Source of the DNA: Candidatus Latescibacterota bacterium
GTDB taxonomy: Bacteria > Latescibacterota > UBA2968
NCBI GenBank assembly: GCA_021295695.1
Contig: JAGWBW010000023.1
Span: 4,626 to 46,276, forward strand
Reading direction: 5' to 3'
Length of the DNA: 41,651 bases
A program made the position numbers and the translations under genes. The stretch's first letter is position 1. Each line of letters begins with the position of its first letter. Below are positions 16,975 to 24,626 of the stretch, one piece after another. The notes beneath the pieces were generated by a model that was given only the letters and a program-made list of their open reading frames with translations, did no database searches and was not told the DNA's origin.

Positions 16975-17774
16975 TTGCATCCAATTTGACGGCTCGATTC
17001 GATCCTGATGCCGCGCCTTATGGTGTGAAGCTCGACTTGTTTGAAGGCCCGCTGGATCTGTTGCTCTTTCTCATTCAAAAAAACGAGATCGATATCTACG
17101 ATATTCCCATCGCTGATATTACGCGGCAATTTTTAGAATACGTCGAGATCATCCAGCGATTAAACTTAGAAGTCGCTGGCGATTTTGTCGTTATGGCCGC
17201 CACATTGATGCGTATCAAATCGCGCATGTTGTTGCCCTCTGACCCAGAGGCTGAGGAGGAAGAAGGAGATCCTCGCGAGGAATTGGTGCGCCGCTTGTTG
17301 GAATATCAGCAATTCAGAGAAGTAGCTACGTGGATGGACGATCAGCAGACGGAGTACCGCGATGTTTTTTATCGGGGGACTTCGATGGACCTGGAAGATA
17401 TTCGGAAGCAACGCGCGGCCGAAGCCGGGGAATTTCGTCCCGTGAGCCTGTTCGAATTGCTCCGCGCCTTTAAGCAAGCGATGGATGCTGCACCAAAGGT
17501 CGATTTTCACGAGGTGACGCGGGTCGATGTGACCACAGAAGAGCGCGCCGCATACGTGCTCGATATGCTTGAGCGGCGGCATCAGGTTCCATTTAGTGAA
17601 CTGATTGCCAGTACACATCGCATTGTTGTTGTGGTGACATTTGTCGCATTATTGGAATTGATGAAAGAAGGAAAAGTTCGCGTTCAACAGGCCGATATCG
17701 ATGGGGAACTCTGGGTTTATCGCCGCGATGTTTTAGACACGGCGTCTTTAGAGGAGACCACAACCGATGTCTGA
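16971..17774 (+). CDS. scpA: Segregation and condensation protein A (kleisin)
   Basis: Bridges the SMC heads in bacterial condensin with ScpB. 267 residues: N-terminal SMC-neck-binding region ([20 protein letters not shown]), acidic linker (about 87-100) and C-terminal winged helix ([14 protein letters not shown]). It overlaps trpS by four bases and scpB by eight. No smc gene lies in the window. Confidence 0.95.
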   Translation: MIASNLTARFDPDAAPYGVKLDLFEGPLDLLLFLIQKNEIDIYDIPIADITRQFLEYVEIIQRLNLEVAGDFVVMAATLMRIKSRMLLPSDPEAEEEEGDPREELVRRLLEYQQFREVATWMDDQQTEYRDVFYRGTSMDLEDIRKQRAAEAGEFRPVSLFELLRAFKQAMDAAPKVDFHEVTRVDVTTEERAAYVLDMLERRHQVPFSELIASTHRIVVVVTFVALLELMKEGKVRVQQADIDGELWVYRRDVLDTASLEETTTDV

Positions 17775-18507
17775 AAGAGATGACGCGCGCGTCGCAAATT
17801 TGGCTACCGATGAAGATGCACGCAACAAAGGCGTGGTTGAAGCGTTGTTGATTGCAGCCGATGATCCTCTGGGAGCATCGCGCCTGTCATCGGTTTTGGG
17901 ACGGCATACTGGCGCAAAAGAAATTCGCGCGTATGTCAATGATCTCAATGAAGAATACGCACAGACGGGACGCAGTTTCAGGGTTGTCGAAGTCGCGGGT
18001 GGTTTTCAATTGGCTGTACACAGCGAATTTGCGCCCTGGATTCGGCAACTGATGCGCGAGAAAGTCGCGCCCCGGCTCTCTCAAGCTTCCCTGGAAACCC
18101 TCGCCATTCTGGCTTTTAAGCAGCCGATTACCAAAGCCGAGGTCGAGCATATTCGCGGTGTGTCTGTCGATGGCGTTTTGCGGCAGTTGATGGAAAAAGG
18201 GCTGATCCGCATTTCCGGTCGGTCAGATGCGCCCGGGCGGCCCTTGTTATACGGCACGACACGCGATTTTTTAAAGCACTTTGGCCTCAAGACCCTGTCT
18301 GATCTGCCCAGGATTCGCGAGTTGGAAGAATTGCTCCGGGAAGAAGAGCAACGGGTGACCGAAGGCAAAGACAGCCCGTTATCGGGCGTGATCAATACCG
18401 ATGAGGAAAGCGAACGGGATACCCATGACAGAGCGCCTGAACCGGTTTCTGGCCCGCGCGGGGGTGGCTTCGCGGCGGGCGAGCGATCGGTTGATTCAAA
18501 CGGGTAG
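17767..18507 (+). CDS. scpB: Segregation and condensation protein B
   Basis: Winged-helix dimer that binds ScpA in the condensin complex. 246 residues: two winged-helix domains, with VEALLIAADDPLGASRLSSVLG at the start and LAILAFKQPITKAEVEHIRGV and GRPLLYGTTRDFLKHFGL in the second. The last 60 residues are a charged, glycine-rich tail that continues 83 bp into the next gene, so the tail is encoded by the same DNA as the RluB S4 domain. The tail length is unusual; the core is normal. Confidence 0.93.
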   Translation: MSERDDARVANLATDEDARNKGVVEALLIAADDPLGASRLSSVLGRHTGAKEIRAYVNDLNEEYAQTGRSFRVVEVAGGFQLAVHSEFAPWIRQLMREKVAPRLSQASLETLAILAFKQPITKAEVEHIRGVSVDGVLRQLMEKGLIRISGRSDAPGRPLLYGTTRDFLKHFGLKTLSDLPRIRELEELLREEEQRVTEGKDSPLSGVINTDEESERDTHDRAPEPVSGPRGGGFAAGERSVDSNG

Positions 18508-19159
18508 CGTTAAAATAAATGGCGCTGTTGTGACACATCCGGGGACGCGATTAAACCCGCGTAGCGATCGGGTATGTGTCAATGGCCAGGCGATCCAATC
18601 GGTTGATCGACAAACATACATTTTATTACACAAACCCCCGGGATATCTGGTCTCGGCGCGCGACCCGCATCATGCTCAAACAATTTACAAATTGTTGCGC
18701 GGCATTGATGCTCGGGTTTTCCCCGTCGGACGGCTCGATCTGGATACGCGAGGGGTTTTGTTGTTGATGGATGATGGAGATTTGTCATTTCGGTTGACCC
18801 ATCCACGGTATCGCGTAAAAAAAGTCTATCGCGCATGGGTGCGCGGGCATCCCGGTGAGGCGGTATTGACGGGAATGCGAGAGGGAGTGAAGCTCAGCGA
18901 TGGTGTCACTGCCTCTGCACATATTCGGGTAATGCGCGCAAGAGGTGGGGATACAGAGTTGGAATTGGTGCTTCACGAGGGACGGAAAAGACAGGTAAAG
19001 CGGATGTGTGAGGCGGCGGGACATCGGGTGCGGTCTTTGACACGCACACATTTTGCCGGTATCACAACACGACACCTCGAGTTAGGCCAATGGCGGTACC
19101 TGACACAAGCAGAAGTAAAGAGGCTTCGAGAACTGGTCGGGCTGAACCATGAACAATGA
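18425..19159 (+). CDS. rluB: Pseudouridine synthase, RluB/RsuA type
   Basis: Makes pseudouridine in ribosomal RNA. 244 residues: N-terminal S4 RNA-binding domain (RLNRFLARAGVASRRASDRLI) and a catalytic domain with the Asp of VGRLDLDTRGVLLL, plus LVLHEGRKRQVKRMCEAAGH. It could be RluB (23S U2605) or RluE/RsuA; the S4 domain favours RluB or RsuA. The ATG at 18425 is preferred because the S4 domain begins there. It overlaps scpB by 83 bp and cmk by 11 bp. Confidence 0.88.
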   Translation: MTERLNRFLARAGVASRRASDRLIQTGSVKINGAVVTHPGTRLNPRSDRVCVNGQAIQSVDRQTYILLHKPPGYLVSARDPHHAQTIYKLLRGIDARVFPVGRLDLDTRGVLLLMDDGDLSFRLTHPRYRVKKVYRAWVRGHPGEAVLTGMREGVKLSDGVTASAHIRVMRARGGDTELELVLHEGRKRQVKRMCEAAGHRVRSLTRTHFAGITTRHLELGQWRYLTQAEVKRLRELVGLNHEQ

Positions 19160-19850
19160 GCAATTGGTGCGCAAAAATGGGATTGTCATTGCGATTGATG
19201 GCCCGGCAGGTGCTGGCAAGAGCACGACTGCGCGGCTTGTTGCAAAACAAATGGGGTACCTCTATCTGGATACCGGGGCGATGTATCGCGCCGTGGGGTT
19301 GGCGGCCCTGCAACAGGGTGTTGATCCCGATGATGCCGATGGCGTGACCGCATTGTGTAGTGCGCTCAATATCGCATTTGAAACGCGAGATGGGCAGTTG
19401 CAAACCCTGCTCAATGATAAAAATATATCCGATGCGATTCGCTCATCTAAAATTTCGCAGGCTGCGTCTCGTGTAGCTGTCCATCCGGGAGTGCGCGATG
19501 TGCTCGTTGCATTACAGCGGACCATGGGGCGGGATGGCGGTATTGTTTTAGAAGGTCGAGACACTGGTACTGCTATTTTTCCAGATGCGGAATTGAAAAT
19601 TTTTCTCGTTGCCGATCCCGCCGAACGCGCGCGGCGACGGCTCAGAGACCTCGAAAAAAGGGGCGAATCCGCCAAATTTGAGTCGCTGTTGGAGGAAATT
19701 CGCATTCGGGATATCCGCGACCGACAAACGCAATTGCGGCGCGGCGCGTGGCCCGCATCGGATGCCATATGTGTAGATACCACGGGATTGTCAATCGCAG
19801 AACAAGTAGATCGGATTGTTGCACTTGCCCACCGGCAAAATAGGGCGTGA
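19149..19850 (+). CDS. cmk: Cytidylate kinase
   Basis: Phosphorylates CMP and dCMP using ATP. 233 residues with the P-loop AIDGPAGAGKSTTARLVA (residues 16-33), the family stretch YLDTGAMYRAV, and IVLEGRDTGTAIFPDAELKIFL. The lid region RAERRxxD-type appears as ERARRRLRDLEKRG. It overlaps rluB by 11 bp and plsC by four, typical of the cmk-plsC-rpsA order. Confidence 0.96.
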   Translation: MNNEQLVRKNGIVIAIDGPAGAGKSTTARLVAKQMGYLYLDTGAMYRAVGLAALQQGVDPDDADGVTALCSALNIAFETRDGQLQTLLNDKNISDAIRSSKISQAASRVAVHPGVRDVLVALQRTMGRDGGIVLEGRDTGTAIFPDAELKIFLVADPAERARRRLRDLEKRGESAKFESLLEEIRIRDIRDRQTQLRRGAWPASDAICVDTTGLSIAEQVDRIVALAHRQNRA

Positions 19851-20515
19851 ATGATGAATGGATGATATCGATGACATTTTATCGCTTTTTCTGGTGGCTG
19901 GCTTACGGGCTGGTCGTTGTTCTTTTTCGGTTACGAGTCGAAGGTCGGCATCATATACCCCAGTCGGGTGCTTTAATTTTGGCTGCTAACCATTGTTCTT
20001 ACGTCGATCCCATTATTATTGGGGTTGCGGCAGGGCGTGAACTTTGGTATCTTGCTAAGGCTGAACTCTTTCCTATTCCGTTGCTGGGAAAGCTGATTCA
20101 CAGGTTGCACGCGATGCCCGTTGATAGAAGCCGTGGAGACCGCAGCGCATTTTTGGCCTGGACAAAAACTTTGCAGGGCGGTAATCCCGTGCTCATTTTT
20201 CCAGAAGGCACGCGCAATAAGCGCCCCGGTTTCCTGCGCCCCCGAGCAGGGGTTGGCATGCTGGTCTATCGCACTCAGGCGCCTGTGATACCTGTATATA
20301 TTTCGGGCACAGTCAATATCTGGAAAACGATGATTGGGTTGGAGTCGTTGCAGGTGCGGTTTGGCGCGCCCATTTTTGTTTGTCCAGAACAATTGCCCGA
20401 CAGGCGTCGCGACGCCTACAATTTTATCACTCATGAAGTGATGCGTCATCTCGCTGTTCTCAAGCGAATGCGGCGGAAAGCCGGCACGGTCGCACCCGCT
20501 TCTCAAAATAGTTAA
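19847..20515 (+). CDS. plsC: 1-acyl-sn-glycerol-3-phosphate acyltransferase
   Basis: Second acylation step of phospholipid synthesis, at the inner membrane. 222 residues: a hydrophobic N-terminus, the catalytic HX4D box NHCSYVD (His49, Asp54), the acceptor motif FPEGTR (118-123) and VIPVYISGT. The start is uncertain: GTG 19847 overlaps the cmk stop, and ATG 19862 and 19871 are downstream options; none has a strong ribosome site. It lies before rpsA, as in many bacteria. Confidence 0.92.
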   Translation: MNDEWMISMTFYRFFWWLAYGLVVVLFRLRVEGRHHIPQSGALILAANHCSYVDPIIIGVAAGRELWYLAKAELFPIPLLGKLIHRLHAMPVDRSRGDRSAFLAWTKTLQGGNPVLIFPEGTRNKRPGFLRPRAGVGMLVYRTQAPVIPVYISGTVNIWKTMIGLESLQVRFGAPIFVCPEQLPDRRRDAYNFITHEVMRHLAVLKRMRRKAGTVAPASQNS

Positions 20516-20607
20516 CCATAAGGTGTCGGCACGGTTTGATCGACGTTGTTTGTCGTTCTTTATTTTATTTTTTGCGCAGTTTTTAAGCGCGAGAGGGAAC
20601 ATTTAGT

Positions 20608-22458
20608 ATGGCCGTTAATACTCTTCCCAAACCCAGCCCTGAAGAAGCTCTGGCCGCGCTGGATGAAAGCGAATATAGCGAGGCAGAATTTAATGAAATG
20701 ATGGAACTCTACGAAGAGACGTTAGAGACCATTAAGCAGGGCGAGATTGTTATGGGCACTGTGAGGTCCATCCACGACGGAACTGTAGTAGTAGATATCG
20801 GTTTCAAGTCTGAAGGCGCGATTTCTCTATCTGAGTTTGGCGATCCTCCTGCTATTGAAGAGGGGGATGAAGTTGAGGTCTTTTTAGAGAGCATTGAGGA
20901 TCAAGAAGGCCAGGTGGTGCTGTCCAAGACCAAAGCTGACTTTATGCGGGTGTGGGATCGCATTAAAGACGCGTATGACAGTGATCAGATTGTTGAGGGG
21001 CGTTTGATGAGGCGAATCAAAGGTGGCATTGTGGTCGATCTTTTCGGCGTCGATGCTTTTTTGCCCGGCTCCCAAATTGACATCAAACAGGTCAAAAATT
21101 TTGATCAATTTCTCGGCAATGTGTACCCGTTTCGTATTATCAAGCTCAACAAAAATCGCCGAAATATTGTCATTTCTCGCCGCGTCGTTCTCGAAGAAGA
21201 ACGATCCAGGCTGCGCAAACAAATTCTCGCCACACTGGAAGTGGGGCAAGTGCGTCAGGGGTCGGTCAAAAATATCACCGATTTTGGCGCGTTTATCGAT
21301 CTGGGCGGCTTAGACGGGTTGTTGCATATTACGGATATTGCCTGGGGCCGCGTTGGACATCCGTCAGAAGTCTTGTCCATTGGTGAAGAAGTAGAAGTCA
21401 AGGTGCTCAATTACGATGAAAAACGCGAGCGTATTTCGCTGGGCATGAAGCAATTACAAGACCATCCTTGGAAAGATGTCGAGGAAAAATATCCGGTTGA
21501 TAGCAAGGTGATAGGCAAGGTTGTCAGCATTACGGATTACGGGGCTTTTGTCGAGTTGGAGCAGGGTGTCGAAGGGTTGGTACACATTTCTGAAATGTCG
21601 TGGACGCAGCATATCCGTCATCCTTCCAAGCTGGTCTCCATTAGCGATGAAGTTGAGGTTATGGTCCTGCGAGTTGACCAGGAAGGGCAAAAAATTTCGT
21701 TGGGTCTCAAGCAGGTGCAGCCCGATCCCTGGGAAGATCTCGATCAAAAATATCCCTCAGGGACATCTCTTCGAGGCACTGTGCGCAATTTGACCAATTT
21801 TGGGGCTTTTGTCGAAATCGAAGAGGGAATAGACGGGCTGGTGCATATTTCCGATATGTCCTGGACCAAGCGCATTCGCCATCCAAGCGAAGTCATAAAA
21901 AAGGGCCAGGAATTGGATATTGTCGTGCTCAATATCGACAAAGAGCGGCGGCGCATCTCATTGGGGCACAAACAGACCATTGAAAATCCCTGGGCAAAAC
22001 TGGCTGTCACCTATGCGGTGGGCAATGCCGTAGAAGGTACTATTTCGCGTATTCTCGAACGCGGGGTGGTCGTTGACCTCGAAGGCTATGTCGAGGGATT
22101 TGTGCCGGTCTCTCAACTGGGTATTGATGACCTTCAACGTCCCGATGAATATTTCGAGGAAGGCGATGGGATACCGCTGAAAGTTGTGGAGTTTGACGAA
22201 GATCAAAAGAAAATTGTGTTGAGCGTGCGAGAGCGTTTGCGCGATGCAGATCAAGATGAAATCGACGCTTTCCTGGCGGCACATCCTCGCCGCACAGAAG
22301 TAGAAGAGGAAGAAGCTGAAGTAGAAGATGCGGTAGAAGCAGAAGCTGAGGTGGAAGCTGAGGTGGAAGCTGAGGTGGAAGCTGAGGTGGAAGCTGAGGT
22401 GGTAGAAGCTGAGGTGGAAGAAGCAGAGGAAAAAGTACAGAGCAGCAAAGAGGAATAA
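20608..22458 (+). CDS. rpsA: 30S ribosomal protein S1
   Basis: RNA-binding ribosomal protein with six S1 (OB-fold) repeats over about residues 45-550. Repeats 3-6 are nearly textbook (ITDFGAFIDLGGLDGLLHIT, ITDYGAFVELEQGVEGLVHI, LTNFGAFVEIEEGIDGLVHI). 616 residues, longer than the E. coli protein because of an acidic tail of repeated Glu-Val-Glu-Ala units at about 570-616. GAGAGG lies before the ATG. Ends at a terminator. Confidence 0.96.
   Translation: MAVNTLPKPSPEEALAALDESEYSEAEFNEMMELYEETLETIKQGEIVMGTVRSIHDGTVVVDIGFKSEGAISLSEFGDPPAIEEGDEVEVFLESIEDQEGQVVLSKTKADFMRVWDRIKDAYDSDQIVEGRLMRRIKGGIVVDLFGVDAFLPGSQIDIKQVKNFDQFLGNVYPFRIIKLNKNRRNIVISRRVVLEEERSRLRKQILATLEVGQVRQGSVKNITDFGAFIDLGGLDGLLHITDIAWGRVGHPSEVLSIGEEVEVKVLNYDEKRERISLGMKQLQDHPWKDVEEKYPVDSKVIGKVVSITDYGAFVELEQGVEGLVHISEMSWTQHIRHPSKLVSISDEVEVMVLRVDQEGQKISLGLKQVQPDPWEDLDQKYPSGTSLRGTVRNLTNFGAFVEIEEGIDGLVHISDMSWTKRIRHPSEVIKKGQELDIVVLNIDKERRRISLGHKQTIENPWAKLAVTYAVGNAVEGTISRILERGVVVDLEGYVEGFVPVSQLGIDDLQRPDEYFEEGDGIPLKVVEFDEDQKKIVLSVRERLRDADQDEIDAFLAAHPRRTEVEEEEAEVEDAVEAEAEVEAEVEAEVEAEVEAEVVEAEVEEAEEKVQSSKEE
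22342..22416 (+). repeat. 12-bp tandem repeat in the rpsA tail
   Basis: GAAGCTGAGGTG occurs five times in a row (22342-22401) and once more after a 3-bp break (22405-22416). It encodes Glu-Ala-Glu-Val units. Because 12 is a multiple of 3, copy-number change would lengthen or shorten the acidic tail without breaking the frame. Confidence 0.9.
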
Positions 22459-22484
22459 GATTGCTCAGATGTGTCAAGAGGTTG

Positions 22485-22523
22485 CAAAGCGTTGGGGCAT
22501 ATCGTCTCAACGCTTTGTTTTTT
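22485..22523 (+). terminator. Rho-independent terminator after rpsA
   Basis: CAAAGCGTTG (22485-22494) pairs perfectly with CAACGCTTTG (22508-22517), followed by six T. It overlaps the leader of mtaB. Confidence 0.85.
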
Positions 22524-22539
22524 CTAATGGCTGAGTTTT

Positions 22540-23895
22540 ATGCGAGATCAAAAGACAGTTGCGTTTTTTACGCTTGGTTGTAAGCTCAATACTTACGACA
22601 CACAGTGGTATGCCGAGCAATTTGTGGCGCAGGGGTATCGCGAGGTATCGTTTGGCGAGTTGGCAGATGTCACTGTGGTCAATACATGCACTGTGACCGG
22701 TCAAGGGGACGCGCAGTCGCGCAAGGCATTGCGCAAAGCGCATCGGATTTCACCCACAGGTACCGTGGTCGCGGTGGGGTGTTATGCACAAACCGATCCT
22801 GATGCCCTATCTGCGATGCCCGAAGTCGATCTGGTGATCGGAACAGCAGAGCGGACGCAACTTCTTGACATGGTAAATGATACCTGTTCTTTGGGGCGTA
22901 CATTTGTGACGCGCAGTCGCACGGCTGATTTTCAGGATATGGATATTTACAATTTTGGCGGGCGCGCTCGGGCTTTTGTCAAAATTCAGGAAGGGTGTAA
23001 CGAATTTTGCTCGTTTTGCATTATTCCGTTTGCGCGTGGGCGCAGTCGCAGTCGGACGCTTGAGAGTACCTTATCACAGGTTGAAGAGCTGGTGGCGGCT
23101 GGCTATCGAGAGGTGGTGCTGACGGGGGTACATATTGGCGATTATGGCGTGGATTTGGAGGCGCGCGATTTGTTGCAGGTGCTGGAGGCTATTGAGGGGA
23201 TCAACGGATTAGAACGCTTTCGCGTGAGTTCAATCGAAGCGACTTATGTGACCGATGCCATGATCGACTTTTTTGCGTCGAGCCAGAAGTTTTGCAGGCA
23301 TTTGCACATCCCATTGCAAAGCGGTGATAATGGTGTGTTGAGAGCGATGCGCCGCCCCTATACGCGAGAACAGTATATTGCGCTGATTGAAAAACTCGCG
23401 GACCGGATTCCCGATGTGGGCATTGGCGGCGATGTGATGGTGGGGTTCCCCGGCGAGTCGGATGAGGCATTTTACAATACGCGCGATTTGATTGCCAATC
23501 ATCCCATGACGTATTTGCACGTATTTCCGTATTCGCCGCGCGGCAAAACGCCTGCGGCGCGCATGAAGAATCAGGTTGATTCACGGGTGAAAAAGCAACG
23601 CGGTGCAATACTGCGCGAATTGGGACAGCAAAAGGTGGCGGCATTTCAAGCGCGGTTTATTGGGCAGACATTGCCCGTGCTTTTTGAAAACCGCCGCAAT
23701 GGACAGCTTTTACAGGGGTTGACCGATAATTATATCCGGGTGGTTGTGCCAGCTCCAGATGCCGCGTGCGAGCAGATTGTAGATGTGCGCTTGCAGCGGG
23801 TTGAAGACGATGTGGTCGTTGGAGAATTGGTGGGTTTCGAGCGCGAAATAGTGCAGCATCACGCGCGGGGATTATTACAGGTGCAAAGTGCATAA
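22540..23895 (+). CDS. mtaB: tRNA t6A37 methylthiotransferase
   Basis: Adds a methylthio group to t6A at tRNA position 37. 451 residues: an N-terminal MTTase domain with three Cys for the second iron-sulfur cluster (Cys14 in TLGCKLNTYD, Cys50 in VNTCTV, Cys81 in VGCYAQ), a radical SAM domain with Cys153, Cys157 and Cys160 (EGCNEFCSFCI), and a C-terminal TRAM-like region. TLGCKLN, rather than the MiaB-type start, favours MtaB. It starts 17 bp after the rpsA terminator. Confidence 0.93.
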   Translation: MRDQKTVAFFTLGCKLNTYDTQWYAEQFVAQGYREVSFGELADVTVVNTCTVTGQGDAQSRKALRKAHRISPTGTVVAVGCYAQTDPDALSAMPEVDLVIGTAERTQLLDMVNDTCSLGRTFVTRSRTADFQDMDIYNFGGRARAFVKIQEGCNEFCSFCIIPFARGRSRSRTLESTLSQVEELVAAGYREVVLTGVHIGDYGVDLEARDLLQVLEAIEGINGLERFRVSSIEATYVTDAMIDFFASSQKFCRHLHIPLQSGDNGVLRAMRRPYTREQYIALIEKLADRIPDVGIGGDVMVGFPGESDEAFYNTRDLIANHPMTYLHVFPYSPRGKTPAARMKNQVDSRVKKQRGAILRELGQQKVAAFQARFIGQTLPVLFENRRNGQLLQGLTDNYIRVVVPAPDAACEQIVDVRLQRVEDDVVVGELVGFEREIVQHHARGLLQVQSA

Positions 23896-23914
23896 CGCGA
23901 AATTTGGATAGAAT

Positions 23915-23949
23915 AGGCCGATTCCAAAGGGAATTGGCCTTTTTTTTTT
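23915..23949 (+). terminator. Rho-independent terminator after mtaB
   Basis: AGGCCGATTCC pairs with GGAATTGGCCT (one G-T pair) across a 4-nt loop, followed by ten T. Confidence 0.88.
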
Positions 23950-24038
23950 CGAAATTCTGAGTATATTCCCGATGAGAAAGAATTTTTGTATTTGTTAAAG
24001 GCGATTATTGCGATCCAACAAAACAAAGGAGTGAGATT

Positions 24039-24605
24039 ATGTCTTTTGACACAGGTGCTTATGGCAATGTTTTTGCGGAATTGATTTCCGAAAAGCGATT
24101 GAATCCACTGGATGGCGGCGAAGAGAATACCGCGGCGAAAAACGCGCTCGATGCGCTGACTGTGGCGTCTGCATTTGCCGGCAAAATAATAGCGGATGAA
24201 GATATGGCACAGGCCTGTATTTCTGGTATGTGGTTGTATCACAACTTTTTAGATGCGTCTCACACCATCAGCCAGGGTATTCATACGGCGACAGGAAGTT
24301 ATTGGCACGGCATCATGCACCGCCGCGAACCCGATTTTTCCAATTCAAAATACTGGTTTCGCAAAGTGGGTAATCACGCCATTTTTGACGATTTGTGCAA
24401 GGCTGCGGCCCGCGTTGCGGGTGATGTTTCCGGCGCGCCAGAGTTTTTGACGACGCAAACACATTGGGATGCAGGTGCCTATGTTGATCTGTGTGCCGAT
24501 GCACTCGAAGGGCGTTCTGCACACGACGCGCTTTGCCGCGAGATTCAATTGCGGGAGTGGGAATTGTTATTTGATTATTCGTATCGAAAAGCGGTTGGGG
24601 AATGA
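24039..24605 (+). CDS. Conserved protein of unknown function
   Basis: 188 residues, probably all-helical, soluble, no signal peptide. The most distinctive stretch is GSYWHGIMHRREPDFSNSKY, followed by WFRKVGNHAIFDDL. I recall similar proteins in planctomycete- and verrucomicrobia-type genomes, with no assigned function. Several His, Asp and Trp residues cluster there and before it (NFLDASHTISQGIH), which could form a metal or substrate site; this is inference. AAAGGAGTG precedes the ATG. It is followed by mutS after 21 bp and is probably transcribed with it. Confidence 0.75.
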   Translation: MSFDTGAYGNVFAELISEKRLNPLDGGEENTAAKNALDALTVASAFAGKIIADEDMAQACISGMWLYHNFLDASHTISQGIHTATGSYWHGIMHRREPDFSNSKYWFRKVGNHAIFDDLCKAAARVAGDVSGAPEFLTTQTHWDAGAYVDLCADALEGRSAHDALCREIQLREWELLFDYSYRKAVGE

Positions 24606-24626
24606 GAAGTATTTAGAGGATTTGGG

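Noticed and set aside
16024-16980. 318-residue minus-strand frame opposite trpS
   Set aside because: It is antisense to a clear tryptophanyl-tRNA synthetase, rich in His, Cys and Arg without a family pattern, and has no ribosome site.
22342-22416. CRISPR-like array
   Set aside because: Repeats are 12 bp, contiguous and coding, with no spacers. No other array-like repeats with unique spacers are present in the window.
22251-22487. Ser/Ala/Thr repeat protein on the minus strand
   Set aside because: It is only the antisense reading of the 12-bp repeat in the rpsA tail.
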